The notes under the pieces are model-generated. The model was not told where the DNA came from and ran no database searches. It was given only the letters and a program-made list of their open reading frames with translations. A stretch of DNA of 64,000 bases from Brachyspira aalborgi (GTDB lineage Bacteria; Spirochaetota; Brachyspiria; Brachyspirales; Brachyspiraceae), in the NCBI RefSeq assembly GCF_008016455.1, contig NZ_SAXU01000001.1, forward strand, positions 1,736,001 through 1,800,000, given 5' to 3'. The stretch's first letter is position 1. The number at the start of each line of letters is the position of its first letter. The translations under genes and the position numbers were made by a program. Positions 36,700 to 45,941 of the stretch are shown here, piece after piece.

Positions 36700-37350
36700 A
36701 TGCAAAATATAAATCAATTAATAGACCATACTATATTAAAACCAGACGCCACAATAGATGATATAAGAAGATTATGCATCGAAGCAAAAGAATATAATTT
36801 TTATTCCGTTTGCGTAAACTCCGCTTATGTTAATGTCGCTTATAATTTTTTACTTCATTCAAATGTTAAAGTTTGTTCCGTTGTAGGTTTTCCGCTTGGC
36901 GCTATGATAAAAGAAGCAAAAGCTTACGAATCAAAATTTGCGATTGATAGCGGAGCCGATGAAATAGATATGGTTATGAATATAGGACTTTTAAAAAGCA
37001 ATAAGATAGATTTATTTGAAAGAGATATAAAAAAAGTTAGAGAAACTTGTCATGCTGCCGTCCTTAAAGTAATTATTGAAACTTGCCTTTTAACCGACAA
37101 AGAAAAAATTTTAGCTTGTCAAATAGCGAAAGAATACGGAGCGGATTTTGTAAAAACTTCAACGGGATTTTCTACGGGCGGAGCAACCGAACATGATATT
37201 GAACTTATGCGAAAAACAGTTGGCGATAAAATGGGAGTTAAAGCTTCGGGCGGAATTAAAACTTACGAAGACGCTATAAAAATGATAAACGCGGGAGCTA
37301 ATAGATTAGGAACGAGCAGCGGAATTGCAATAATAAAATCCGCTAATTAA
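36700..37350 (+). CDS. deoC: Deoxyribose-phosphate aldolase
   Basis: Cytoplasmic class I aldolase that splits 2-deoxyribose 5-phosphate into glyceraldehyde 3-phosphate and acetaldehyde, ending deoxynucleoside breakdown. The 216-residue TIM barrel has the Schiff-base Lys152 in FVKTSTGFS, the proton-relay Asp90 in ADEIDMVMN, and a second Lys in [10 protein letters not shown]. Length and motifs match the bacterial enzyme. It is the first gene of a run with two nucleoside phosphorylases and two nucleoside-binding lipoproteins. A consensus promoter precedes it. Confidence 0.97.
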   Translation: MQNINQLIDHTILKPDATIDDIRRLCIEAKEYNFYSVCVNSAYVNVAYNFLLHSNVKVCSVVGFPLGAMIKEAKAYESKFAIDSGADEIDMVMNIGLLKSNKIDLFERDIKKVRETCHAAVLKVIIETCLLTDKEKILACQIAKEYGADFVKTSTGFSTGGATEHDIELMRKTVGDKMGVKASGGIKTYEDAIKMINAGANRLGTSSGIAIIKSAN

Positions 37351-37383
37351 AAAATCGATTATAATTTTTAGGATTTAAAATTT

Positions 37384-38193
37384 ATGGAATATAAAAAACC
37401 AAAAGCCTTTTATGACAATAAAGCCGATAAAGACGGACTTCTTCAATATCATATCAAATTAAAAAAAGGAGATGTCGCAAGATATGTTTTATTGCCTGGC
37501 GACCCGAAAAGAGTCGGATTTATAGCGAAATATTTAGACGAACCCGTTTTAAAAGCCGATTACAGAGAATATGTTACGATTACAGGCAAATATAAAAATA
37601 TTCCCGTTTCAATAACTTCCACAGGAATTGGAGGACCTTCAGCTTCAATAGCTATGGAAGAATTAATTAAAATCGGAGCGGACACTTTTATAAGAGTAGG
37701 CACTGCGGGAGGATTAAGTTTAAAAGTTAAACCTAATGATTTGGCAATAGCTCAAGCTGCGATAAAAGACGAAGGAACTTCAAAAGAATATATTCCGTTT
37801 GAATATCCTGCAATTGCAAATACGGATATAATTTTTGCATTAAGAGATGCTGCGAGAGAAAAAAATTATAATTATCATATCGGAGTCGTTCACAGTAAAG
37901 ATTGTTTTTACGGAGAGCTTGAGCCTCAAAATTCTTTTTTTAGAGAAAAATTTGAAAACAACTTAAAATATTATACTTTATGCGGAGCGATTGCATCCGA
38001 AATGGAATGCGCCGCTTTATTTTCATGCGCAGCGATTAGAAAAGTTAGAGCGGGAGCGATAATGCATATAGTTGAAAATACTATGATTGAAAGATTAGGA
38101 ACTCATTTAAATTATTCAAACAATATAGAAAACATGATATTAACTGCATTAGAATCTATAGTAATATTGGATAAAAAAGTTAATGAAAGTTAA
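37384..38193 (+). CDS. Nucleoside phosphorylase (NP-I family), first copy
   Basis: 269 residues. It would cleave a nucleoside with phosphate to base and ribose/deoxyribose 1-phosphate. NP-I signatures are the phosphate loop LPGDPKRVGFIA (about 38-49), GGPSASIAMEELIKIGADTFIRVGTAGGLS, and the nucleoside-binding SEMECAALF near 205. The SEMEC version and general look favour a uridine-phosphorylase-like enzyme, but base preference cannot be read safely. It starts 33 nt after deoC; the next gene is a paralogue (shared VGTxGG, PGDPKR and EMEx motifs). Confidence 0.93.
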   Translation: MEYKKPKAFYDNKADKDGLLQYHIKLKKGDVARYVLLPGDPKRVGFIAKYLDEPVLKADYREYVTITGKYKNIPVSITSTGIGGPSASIAMEELIKIGADTFIRVGTAGGLSLKVKPNDLAIAQAAIKDEGTSKEYIPFEYPAIANTDIIFALRDAAREKNYNYHIGVVHSKDCFYGELEPQNSFFREKFENNLKYYTLCGAIASEMECAALFSCAAIRKVRAGAIMHIVENTMIERLGTHLNYSNNIENMILTALESIVILDKKVNES

Positions 38194-38210
38194 TAATTAA
38201 AGGAATATTT

Positions 38211-39002
38211 ATGATTGAATGCCCAAAAGCATATTACGAAGAAAATGAAAATCTTGTTCATCATCTCAAATTAAAAAGAGGCGATGTTGGAAGATATATT
38301 ATAATGCCTGGCGACCCGAAAAGATGCGAAAAGATTGCAAAGAGATTTGAAAGCGCAAAATTAATTGCAGACTTTAGAGAATTTGCAACTTGGACGGGTT
38401 ATATTGATAAAGTAAAAGTTTCCGCAGTTTCGCATGGAATTGGCGGACCTTCTACTGCAATAGCTTTGGAAGAATTAATTAAAATCGGAGCGGATACATT
38501 TATAAGAGTCGGCACTTGCGGAGGAATGAATATGGATGTTTTGCCTGGCGATATAGTTATAGTAAACGGCGCTATAAAATTAGGCGGAACTATGAATAAT
38601 TATATTCCAAAAGAATTTCCATGCATTCCAAATATAGAAGTTTTAGAGGCAATGATTGAAGCGAGTAAAAATATAAAAAATAAAACTCATATCGGAGTCG
38701 TTCAATGTAAAGACGCTTTTTATTCTCAACATGCTCCAGATAGCATGGCTGTGGATAAAGAATTATTATATAAATGGGAATCTTATATAAAAGCGGGCGC
38801 TTTGGCTTCTGAAATGGAATCTGCAACTTTATTCGCCGTGGGTTCCGCTAAAAATGTTCGCACGGGAGCCGCAATGCTCGTTCTTCATAATCAGGAGAGA
38901 GTAAAAAATAATATAAATGATAAAAAAGATTATACGGGAGAAGAGGCAATAGATTTGGTAATAGAATCTTTAAAAGTCCTTATTAAAAAAGATAATTCTT
39001 AA
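38211..39002 (+). CDS. Nucleoside phosphorylase (NP-I family), second copy
   Basis: 263 residues, clearly paralogous to the preceding gene (MPGDPKRCEKIAKRF, GGPSTAIALEELIKIGADTFIRVGTCGG, SEMESATLF). The nucleoside site differs (EMESATLF instead of EMECAALF), and the C-terminal part diverges, so the two copies may have split substrate preference, for example between uridine and other nucleosides. It starts 17 nt after the first copy with AAAGGA upstream. The nucleoside-binding lipoprotein gene follows 45 nt later. Confidence 0.93.
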   Translation: MIECPKAYYEENENLVHHLKLKRGDVGRYIIMPGDPKRCEKIAKRFESAKLIADFREFATWTGYIDKVKVSAVSHGIGGPSTAIALEELIKIGADTFIRVGTCGGMNMDVLPGDIVIVNGAIKLGGTMNNYIPKEFPCIPNIEVLEAMIEASKNIKNKTHIGVVQCKDAFYSQHAPDSMAVDKELLYKWESYIKAGALASEMESATLFAVGSAKNVRTGAAMLVLHNQERVKNNINDKKDYTGEEAIDLVIESLKVLIKKDNS

Positions 39003-39047
39003 ATTTTAATAAAATAAAAAATGCCAAAAAATGGCGAGGAGAAAAAA

Positions 39048-40118
39048 ATGAAAAAGTTTTTAGTATTAATCGTTTTTGCTATGATAATGATATTTGCTTT
39101 ATCATGCGGAAATGAAAAAAAGAGTAGCGGCTATGAGCTTGCTTTAATTACCGATGTCGGCACTATAGACGACAGGTCTTTTAATCAAGGTTCATGGGAA
39201 GGCTTAAAAAAGTATGCCGAAGAGAAAGGCATAACTCATAAGTATTATCAGCCAACCGAAAAAACTACGGACGCTTATATTGACTCTATAGATTTAGCGG
39301 TTGCTGCGGGCGCGAAAATAGTTGTGACTCCTGGATTTTTATTTGAGCCAGCGATATATAAAGCTCAAGATATTCATCCCGAAGTTAATTTTGTGCTTTT
39401 AGACGGAAGCCCTCAAGATGGAAATTATAAAGATTTTAGAATTGAGAAAAATGTTTATTCGGTTTTCTACGCTGAAGAAGAAGCGGGATTTTTAGCAGGA
39501 TACGGAGCGGTTAAAGAAGGCTATACAAATTTAGGATTTATGGGAGGTATGGCTGTTCCTGCGGTTGTAAAATTCGGATACGGATTCGTTCAAGGAGTAA
39601 ATTATGCGGCTAAAGAATTGGGAATTAGAAATGTTAAAGCGGATTATAATTATCTCGGCGGTTTTAATCCGAGTCCCGAAATTCAAACCAAAGCTGCTTC
39701 TTGGTATAGAAACGGAGTTCAAGTTATATTTGTGGCAGGAGGAGGAGCGGGTAATTCCGTAATGTCGGCAGCGGAACAAAATAACGGCTATGTAATCGGA
39801 GTCGATGTTGACCAAAGTAGCGAATCGCCAACGGTTATAACTTCGGCAATGAAAATGATTGGAGAATCCGTTTATAATGCGATAGACGAATTTTATAAAG
39901 GCAATTTTCCAGGCGGAAATTCTGTTATTTTAGATGCGAAAGTTCATGGAATAGGACTCCCAATGGAAACCTCAAAATTCAAAAACTTTACTCAAGAAGA
40001 TTACGATAATATTTATAAAAAATTAGTTGACGGAAGCGTTAAAATTTTGAAAGATACGGACGCTAAAGATGTAAATAAACTTCCTTTAGATAAAATAAAA
40101 GTAAATTTAATACAATAA
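39048..40118 (+). CDS. BMP-family nucleoside-binding lipoprotein, copy 1
   Basis: 356-residue periplasmic substrate-binding lipoprotein of the BmpA/TmpC (PnrA) family, which in Treponema binds purine nucleosides for an ABC transporter. The start was set at ATG 39048, behind GAGGAG; the longer frame adds residues with no signal character. The signal peptide ends FALSC, a lipobox with Cys20. The body has ALITDVGTIDDRSFNQGSWEGL, VFYAEEEAGFLAGYGA and ENNGYVIGVDVDQS-type motifs. Its permease genes are not in the window. Operon position suggests nucleosides as ligand. Copy 2 lies next to it with near-identical C-terminus and terminator. Confidence 0.93.
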   Translation: MKKFLVLIVFAMIMIFALSCGNEKKSSGYELALITDVGTIDDRSFNQGSWEGLKKYAEEKGITHKYYQPTEKTTDAYIDSIDLAVAAGAKIVVTPGFLFEPAIYKAQDIHPEVNFVLLDGSPQDGNYKDFRIEKNVYSVFYAEEEAGFLAGYGAVKEGYTNLGFMGGMAVPAVVKFGYGFVQGVNYAAKELGIRNVKADYNYLGGFNPSPEIQTKAASWYRNGVQVIFVAGGGAGNSVMSAAEQNNGYVIGVDVDQSSESPTVITSAMKMIGESVYNAIDEFYKGNFPGGNSVILDAKVHGIGLPMETSKFKNFTQEDYDNIYKKLVDGSVKILKDTDAKDVNKLPLDKIKVNLIQ

Positions 40119-40126
40119 ATTAATTT

Positions 40127-40161
40127 AAAGCTTAATCGTATAATTTATATGATTAGGCTTT
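40127..40161 (+). terminator. Terminator after BMP copy 1
   Basis: A 15-bp stem (AAAGCTTAATCGTAT paired with ATATGATTAGGCTTT, two G-U) with a 5-nt loop, followed by a T-rich stretch. An almost identical hairpin lies after copy 2. Confidence 0.8.
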
Positions 40162-40209
40162 AATTATTATTTTTAATTATAAAAATTAATTTAATTTAAG
40201 GAGAAAACA

Positions 40210-41280
40210 ATGAAAAATTTTTTAAAATTAACAATTTTATCGATTATATTAATAATTTCTTTATCATGCAAAGATACAAAAAAGAATAGCGGATACGAGC
40301 TTGCATTGATAACCGATATAGGAACTATAGACGATAAATCTTTTACTCAAGGTTCTTGGGAAGGCTTAAAAAAATATGCAGAAGAGAAAGGCATAACTTA
40401 TAAATATTATAAACCAGCGGGAAAAGATACCGATTCAAAAATTGATTCTATATATTTGGCAATATCTTCGGGGGCAAAATTAATTATAACGCCAGGATAT
40501 TTATTTGAGCCAGCAATATATAAAGTTCAAGATATTTATCCCGAAATTAATTTTGTGCTTTTAGACGGAACTCCTCAAGACGGCACTTATACAGATTTTA
40601 GAATTGAAAAAAATGTTTATTCGGTTTTATACGCTGAAGAAGAAGCGGGATTTTTAGCGGGTTATGGAGTAGTTAAAGAAGGCTATACAAATTTAGGAGT
40701 TATGGGCGGTATGGCTGAACCTTCGGTTATAAGATTCGGATACGGATTCGTTCAAGGCGCCGATTATGCGGCTAAAGAATTGGGCGTTAAAAATATAAAA
40801 ATCGATTATACTTATATTGGCGGTTATGAACCTACGCCAGAAGTTCAAACAAAAGCGTCTTCTTGGTTTATAAAGGGAGTTCAAGTTATATTTGCGCCAG
40901 CAGGAGGAGCGGGTAATTCTATAATGTCCGCCGCCGAACAAAATAACGGCTATGTAATCGGAGTCGATGTTGACCAAAGCGTAGAATCGCCAACGGTTAT
41001 AACTTCGGCAATGAAAATGATTGGAGAATCCGTTTATAATGCGATAGACGAATTTTATAAAGGCAATTTTCCAGGCGGTAAAATAGCCGTTTTAGACGCG
41101 AAAGTTCATGGAATAGGTTTGCCAATGGAAACTTCAAAATTTAAAAACTTTACTAAAGAAGATTACGATAATATTTATAAAAAGTTAGTTGACGGAAGCG
41201 TTAAAATTTTGAAAGATACGGACGCTAAAGATGTGAGTCAACTTCCTTTAGATAATGTGAAAGTAAATTTTATACAATAA
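40210..41280 (+). CDS. BMP-family nucleoside-binding lipoprotein, copy 2
   Basis: 356 residues, lipobox ISLSC with Cys20. Same length as copy 1 and closely similar throughout; the last quarter (SPTVITSAMKMIGESVYNAIDEF and on) is almost identical, while the first half differs at many positions (for example KPAGKDTDSKI against QPTEKTTDAYI). The duplicated unit includes the downstream hairpin. Divergence around the ligand-binding N-lobe suggests a changed ligand or changed affinity. AAGGAG precedes the ATG; it likely depends on readthrough of the first terminator or on its own promoter in the 91-nt gap. Confidence 0.93.
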   Translation: MKNFLKLTILSIILIISLSCKDTKKNSGYELALITDIGTIDDKSFTQGSWEGLKKYAEEKGITYKYYKPAGKDTDSKIDSIYLAISSGAKLIITPGYLFEPAIYKVQDIYPEINFVLLDGTPQDGTYTDFRIEKNVYSVLYAEEEAGFLAGYGVVKEGYTNLGVMGGMAEPSVIRFGYGFVQGADYAAKELGVKNIKIDYTYIGGYEPTPEVQTKASSWFIKGVQVIFAPAGGAGNSIMSAAEQNNGYVIGVDVDQSVESPTVITSAMKMIGESVYNAIDEFYKGNFPGGKIAVLDAKVHGIGLPMETSKFKNFTKEDYDNIYKKLVDGSVKILKDTDAKDVSQLPLDNVKVNFIQ

Positions 41281-41288
41281 ATTAATTT

Positions 41289-41323
41289 AAAGCTTAATCG
41301 TATAATTTATATGATTAGGCTTT
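41289..41323 (+). terminator. Terminator after BMP copy 2
   Basis: Same sequence as the hairpin at 40127-40161 (15-bp stem, loop AATTT), followed by a T-rich stretch. Confidence 0.8.
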
Positions 41324-41423
41324 AATTATTATTTTTAAGTATAAAAATTAACCATAAAAAACGGCGAATTTTTTAAAAAAAAATTATTTTAACTGAAAAA
41401 GAGGAATTAAAAATTTTATTTTA

Positions 41424-41474
41424 TTGTCATTGAGAGCGAGATTAAAGTCGCCATTGGCAAATGAACGAAGCAAT
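41424..41474 (+). repeat. Dispersed repeat, forward copy
   Basis: TTGTCATTGAGAGCGAG ... GAACGAAGCAAT. It resembles the widespread TGTCATTGCGAGCG...GAAGCAAT intergenic repeat. A partner in inverted orientation lies at 41541-41573. No gene occupies 41324-41577. Confidence 0.55.
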
Positions 41475-41540
41475 ATAAATATAATAACAATTTGTTTTAA
41501 GCCTTTTATTAAAAATATTAACGAATTATAAATTTGTATT

Positions 41541-41573
41541 ACTTTGTTTCCTTTAAGTCGCTCACAATGACGA
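41541..41573 (-). repeat. Dispersed repeat, inverted copy
   Basis: TTAAGTCGCTCACAATGACG is the reverse of the TGTCATTG-GAGCGA core of the copy at 41424. The pair flanks about 65 bp and could fold as a large hairpin between the convergent BMP and asd genes. Confidence 0.55.
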
Positions 41574-41577
41574 TTAT

Positions 41578-42594
41578 TTATTTCTTTTCTTTCAAATTCT
41601 TTAAAACCAATTCGGCTATTTGAACGGCGTTTGTTGCAGCTCCCTTTCTTAATTGGTCGCCCGCGCAAAATAAAGTTAAAGAATTTTTAGCGCTAATATC
41701 CTCTCTTATTCTTCCAACAAATACCAAATCTTGCTCTGTCGTGTCTAAAGGCATAGGATATTTGAATTTTGCGGGATTGTCAACAACTTTAACTCCTTTC
41801 GCTTTAGATAATAATTCTTTCGCTTTTTGAGGAGTTATTTTTTTTGCAGTTTCTATAGTTATAGATTCGCTATGGCTTCTAAATATAGGAACTCTGACGC
41901 ATGTGCAATTTACTTTCAAATATTGAGAATGAAGAATTTTTTTGCTTTCATTTAACATTTTTAATTCTTCTTTTGTATATCCGTTTTTATCAAACGCGTC
42001 TATTTGAGGAATTAAATTAAAACATATTTGATGCTTAAACGCTTTAATTTCAAATCTCTTGCCAATAGAATAATTTCTAACTTGATTTTCAAGCTCTTCC
42101 ATAGCTTCTTTTCCCGCTCCCGATACCGCTTGATATGTCGAAGCGATTATTCTTTTAATTCTTGCATATTTATTTAAAGGAGCTAACGCTACTAACGCGA
42201 TTATAGTCGTGCAATTCGGATTTGATATTATTCCTTTATGCCATTTAACATCTTCGGGATTAACTTCGGGAACAACTAAAGGAACATTTTTATCCATTCT
42301 AAAAGCGCTGCTATTGTCTATAACTACGCTTCCAGATTTAACTGCAATCGGACTTAATTTTTTACTTATATCGCCTCCGACTGCAACTAAAGTAATATCC
42401 ATATTTTTAAAAGAATCTTTACCCGCTTTTTCTATTATATATTCTTTGTCTCTAAATAATACTTTTTTGCCAGCGTCTTTATTGCCGAGTAATCTTAATT
42501 CGTTGATTGGAAATTTTCTCTCTTCCAAAACTTTTAACATTTCTTTACCAACGGCGCCAGAAGCTCCTAATAAACATAAATTAACTTTTTTCAT
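41578..42594 (-). CDS. asd: Aspartate-semialdehyde dehydrogenase
   Basis: Converts aspartyl phosphate to aspartate semialdehyde with NADPH, the branch point to lysine/diaminopimelate, threonine and methionine. The 338-residue protein has the nucleotide loop GASGAVG (10-16), catalytic Cys128 in SNPNCTTI, the STYQAVSGAGKEAMEEL region, and the active-site His in VRVPIFRSHSESI. This is the Gram-positive-like (shorter) version. It stands alone on the minus strand. No attenuator or riboswitch is evident in the 160 nt upstream. Confidence 0.97.
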   Translation of the reverse strand: MKKVNLCLLGASGAVGKEMLKVLEERKFPINELRLLGNKDAGKKVLFRDKEYIIEKAGKDSFKNMDITLVAVGGDISKKLSPIAVKSGSVVIDNSSAFRMDKNVPLVVPEVNPEDVKWHKGIISNPNCTTIIALVALAPLNKYARIKRIIASTYQAVSGAGKEAMEELENQVRNYSIGKRFEIKAFKHQICFNLIPQIDAFDKNGYTKEELKMLNESKKILHSQYLKVNCTCVRVPIFRSHSESITIETAKKITPQKAKELLSKAKGVKVVDNPAKFKYPMPLDTTEQDLVFVGRIREDISAKNSLTLFCAGDQLRKGAATNAVQIAELVLKNLKEKK

Positions 42595-42755
42595 AAAACA
42601 AATTAAACCTACAATTTTTTAAGATTATTTTTTATAGTAATATTATAATAGTTATAAAAAAATATGCAATACTTTTTAAATAAATATTTTAAAATAAATT
42701 AAATAATATATTCGTTAATAATTTATAGTTAAAAATTTATTAAACGATTTTTTAT

Positions 42756-44102
42756 TTAAATTACTCCTTGACTAATTATAGCGTTACATACTTTTTTAAA
42801 TCCCGCGATACTTGCTCCCGTTAGAGTGTCGAAAGGATTTCCAAATTCGCATGCGGTTTCATGAGTATTTTTGAAAATATTAATCATTATATCTTTTAAT
42901 TTAGAATCAACCTCTTCAAAAGTCCAAGAATAACGCATTGAGTTTTGAGACATTTCAAGTCCAGAAGTAGCGACTCCGCCCGCATTAGCTGCTTTTCCAG
43001 GTCCGAATACTACTTTATTATCAATAAAATATTTAGCGGCCTCCAAACTTGAAGGCATATTTGCTCCTTCGCATACGGCTATAACTCCGTTTTTAACTAA
43101 AATTTTAGCGTCTTCTAAATCTAATTCGTTTTGAGTCGCGCATGGAAGAGCGATATCGCATTTAATTTTCCAAATATCTTTACAATTATCAGAATATTTT
43201 GAATTTTTATGAACATCCAAATATTCTTTTATTCTTCCGCGTTTAACTTCTTTTATTTGTTTAATTAAAGATAAATCAATTCCGTTTTCATCGTAAATAT
43301 AACCGTTGGAATCCGACATAGCGACAACTTTAGCGCCTAAATTAATAGCTTTTTCGCATGCGTATATTGAAACATTTCCGCTTCCAGATACTATTGCAGT
43401 TTTATTTTTAAAATCCGTATTCTTTAATGTTTTTAAAGCTTCTTCAGTAAAATAACATAATCCATATCCCGTAGCTTCCGTTCTTGCAAGCGAGCCTCCA
43501 AATGTTAATCCTTTGCCTGTGAAAACTCCTACAGATTCATTGCAAATTTTTTTATATTGTCCGTATAAATAGCCAACTTCTCTTCCGCCAACTCCAATAT
43601 CTCCCGCGGGAACATCGGTATCATGTCCGATATGGCGATATAATTCTGTCATAAACGCTTGACAAAATGCCATAATTTCATTGTCGCTTTTTTCTTTCGG
43701 GTCAAAATCCGAGCCGCCTTTTCCTCCGCCCATTGGAAGCGAAGTTAAAGAATTTTTAAGAACTTGCTCTAATCCTAAAAATTTAATTATAGAAGCATTA
43801 ACGCTTTTATGAAATCTAAGCCCGCCTTTATAAGGACCAATAGCGGAACTATATTGAACGCGATAACCTTTATTAACTTGAATTTTATGATTATCATCAA
43901 CCCAACATACTCTAAAAATTATAAGTCTTTCAGGTTCTATAAATCTTTCAAGAACTTTTTCTTTTTCAACTATAGGATTTTTTATAACATAAGGCTCTAA
44001 AGATTCCAATATTTCAAGAGCGGCATTTAGAAATTCTTTTTCTCCCTCATTTTTTTTACATAAATCGTCATAAACTTTTTTTACATATTCGCTTTTAAAC
44101 AT
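42756..44102 (-). CDS. gdhA: Glutamate dehydrogenase (NADP-type, hexameric)
   Basis: Aminates 2-oxoglutarate to glutamate, the main ammonium-assimilation route in many anaerobes. At 448 residues it is the usual length for the hexameric class. Visible motifs are KGGLRFHKSVN, the catalytic lysine segment LPMGGGKGGSDFDPK (about 124-138), DVPAGDIGVGGREVGYL, TGKGLTFGGSLARTEATGYG and the Rossmann loop SGSGNVS near 240. The C-terminal NAGGVATSGLEMSQNS is conserved. The ATG follows AGGAG. Monocistronic by spacing. Cofactor preference is inferred from overall similarity to the NADP group. Confidence 0.97.
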   Translation of the reverse strand: MFKSEYVKKVYDDLCKKNEGEKEFLNAALEILESLEPYVIKNPIVEKEKVLERFIEPERLIIFRVCWVDDNHKIQVNKGYRVQYSSAIGPYKGGLRFHKSVNASIIKFLGLEQVLKNSLTSLPMGGGKGGSDFDPKEKSDNEIMAFCQAFMTELYRHIGHDTDVPAGDIGVGGREVGYLYGQYKKICNESVGVFTGKGLTFGGSLARTEATGYGLCYFTEEALKTLKNTDFKNKTAIVSGSGNVSIYACEKAINLGAKVVAMSDSNGYIYDENGIDLSLIKQIKEVKRGRIKEYLDVHKNSKYSDNCKDIWKIKCDIALPCATQNELDLEDAKILVKNGVIAVCEGANMPSSLEAAKYFIDNKVVFGPGKAANAGGVATSGLEMSQNSMRYSWTFEEVDSKLKDIMINIFKNTHETACEFGNPFDTLTGASIAGFKKVCNAIISQGVI

Positions 44103-44284
44103 ATTTTTCTCCTATTTTTTAAAAATTATTTAAATGTTTAATAATCGTTTTATTTTATCAATAGTTATAAAATGTTGCAATAGTTTCGTTTTAATTTTTT
44201 TGTATAATTTTGATTATACTTCGATTAAAATACTTTTATTTGCAATTTAAATAAATTAAAAACTATTCTTAAAAATATAAAATA

Positions 44285-44313
44285 TTGACAAATAAACATA
44301 CATATATTAATAT
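44285..44313 (+). promoter_or_regulatory. Promoter with overlapping palindrome upstream of the LacI-type gene
   Basis: TTGACA (44285-44290) and TAATAT (44308-44313) with a 17-nt spacer. The -10 lies inside the perfect 14-bp palindrome ATATATTAATATAT, a possible autoregulatory operator. AT-rich palindromes are common here, so the operator call is weak. The rest of 44103-44352 shows no gene. Confidence 0.4.
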
Positions 44314-44352
44314 ATCTATAAACTATAAAACAAATTTAAAATAAATATCATT

Positions 44353-45342
44353 ATGAACAAAAAGAAAATAACTCTTCAATTAATTGCTCAAAAAGCTAAT
44401 GTTTCAATAGCTACGGTTTCAAGAGTATTAAATGGAAACGAATGCGTAGACGAAAGAATAAAAAATAAAATTAACGAAATAATAAAATCGGACGGATATA
44501 ATAGAAAAAAGAAAAATAAAAAAATCATTTCGGTTATTATACCCGATATAACAAATCCGTTTTTTGCGAATATTATACAAGGAATAGAAGTTACGGCTAA
44601 TTTATACGGTTATCATATAGTTTTATCGCAATATAGAGAAAACAGAGATATATTAAATAAATATTTTAAAGAGATAGGAAATATAGGAATATCGGGATAT
44701 ATAATAATTCCGTCTATAGGAAATACGGAATATTTTAAAGACATAATAAAAAAATCAAACGCTCCAATAATATTTTTAGACAGAAAAGTCGACATAGAAA
44801 ATACAAATTATGTAGGCAGCAATAATGAAGAAGGCGCTTATAATGCCACAAAATATTTAATAGATTTGGGACATAAAAAAATTATTTATATGGCGGGAGC
44901 TAAAAATATAAGTTCTGAAAAAGAAAGATTTAGCGGTTTTATAATGGCTTTAAATGAAAACGATATAGATTTTGACATTAGAAAATATTATAAAACGGCG
45001 GATTTTGATTTTGACGAAAGTTATAAACAAATGAAAGAAATTATAAAATCAAATTTGGAATACACCGCCATATTTTCCGCATGCGATATTATGTGTTTTG
45101 GAATAAAAAAAGCCGCAGAAGAATGCGGATTATCTATACCTGAAGATATTTCTTTAGTAGGATATGACGATATACCTTTTTCTTCGATAATAGGACTTAC
45201 AACGGTATCGTCTCAAGTTTACGAAATGGGAAAAAATGCCGTTTTGGCTATTCTAAATATAATAACTGGAAGAGTTAAAGAAAATATTAATATAACTCTT
45301 CAGCCTAATATAGTTATAAGAAATTCCTGCAGAAAATTATAA
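44353..45342 (+). CDS. LacI-family transcriptional regulator
   Basis: 329 residues. The N-terminal helix-turn-helix (LQLIAQKANVSIATVSRVLNGN, about 8-29) with hinge helix is followed by a periplasmic-binding-protein-like effector domain (SVIIPDITNPFFANIIQGIEVTA, YVGSNNEEGAYNATKYLIDLGHKKI, SLVGYDDIPFSSIIGLTTVSS). The effector is probably a sugar or nucleoside. The nearest downstream gene is apt, close enough (78 nt) to be co-transcribed; no transporter or catabolic gene adjoins, so the regulon is unknown. The start lacks a clear Shine-Dalgarno. Confidence 0.93.
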   Translation: MNKKKITLQLIAQKANVSIATVSRVLNGNECVDERIKNKINEIIKSDGYNRKKKNKKIISVIIPDITNPFFANIIQGIEVTANLYGYHIVLSQYRENRDILNKYFKEIGNIGISGYIIIPSIGNTEYFKDIIKKSNAPIIFLDRKVDIENTNYVGSNNEEGAYNATKYLIDLGHKKIIYMAGAKNISSEKERFSGFIMALNENDIDFDIRKYYKTADFDFDESYKQMKEIIKSNLEYTAIFSACDIMCFGIKKAAEECGLSIPEDISLVGYDDIPFSSIIGLTTVSSQVYEMGKNAVLAILNIITGRVKENINITLQPNIVIRNSCRKL

Positions 45343-45420
45343 ATTAAAATATAAAAATTATTGATTTTTTATGAAATTAATTATATAATAAAATGTTATC
45401 TTTTAAGAGAGGTATTTATT

Positions 45421-45933
45421 ATGGAATTAAAAGACTATATAAGAAGTATTCAAGATTATCCTAAAGAAGGAATTTTATTTAGAGATATAACGACTTTATT
45501 AAAAGATAAGGACGCATTTAAGTTGGCTATAGATAAAATGGCGGAACAAGTTAAAGATAAAAAAGTAGATTTAATAGTAGGAGCTGAAAGCAGAGGTTTT
45601 TTAATCGGTTCGGCTTTGGCTTATAAAATGAATTGCGGATTTATTCCCGTTAGAAAAAAAGGAAAATTGCCTTATAAAACTATTTCGGAAGAATACGCTT
45701 TAGAATACGGAACTGACACTTTATATATGCATGAAGACGCGATAAAAAAAGGCGATAATGTTTTAGTCGTTGACGATTTAATCGCTACGGGCGGAACGGC
45801 TTTAGCTATGATTAAAATGGTTGAAAAATTAGGCGGAAATGTAATAGGCTCTTCGTTTTTAATAGAACTTGAAGAATTAAACGGAAGAAAAGAGATTGAA
45901 AAATATCCGATAAACATTGTAATTAAATATTGA
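45421..45933 (+). CDS. apt: Adenine phosphoribosyltransferase
   Basis: Salvages adenine to AMP using PRPP. The start was set at ATG 45421 (170 residues), behind AGAGAGG; the upstream extension from a TTG has no family counterpart. Motifs are the N-terminal IRSIQDYPKEGILFRDITTLL, VGAESRGFLIGSALAYK, RKKGKLPYKT, and the PRPP loop VLVVDDLIATGGTALA (about 117-132). Length and order match the bacterial enzyme. It fits with the nucleoside phosphorylases at 37-39 kb, whose product bases need phosphoribosylation. Confidence 0.96.
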   Translation: MELKDYIRSIQDYPKEGILFRDITTLLKDKDAFKLAIDKMAEQVKDKKVDLIVGAESRGFLIGSALAYKMNCGFIPVRKKGKLPYKTISEEYALEYGTDTLYMHEDAIKKGDNVLVVDDLIATGGTALAMIKMVEKLGGNVIGSSFLIELEELNGRKEIEKYPINIVIKY

Positions 45934-45941
45934 TTATTTAA

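Noticed and set aside
41384-41668. 94-codon minus-strand frame overlapping the end of asd
   Set aside because: It lies out of frame inside asd and runs through the dispersed repeat; no ribosome binding site or recognisable protein.
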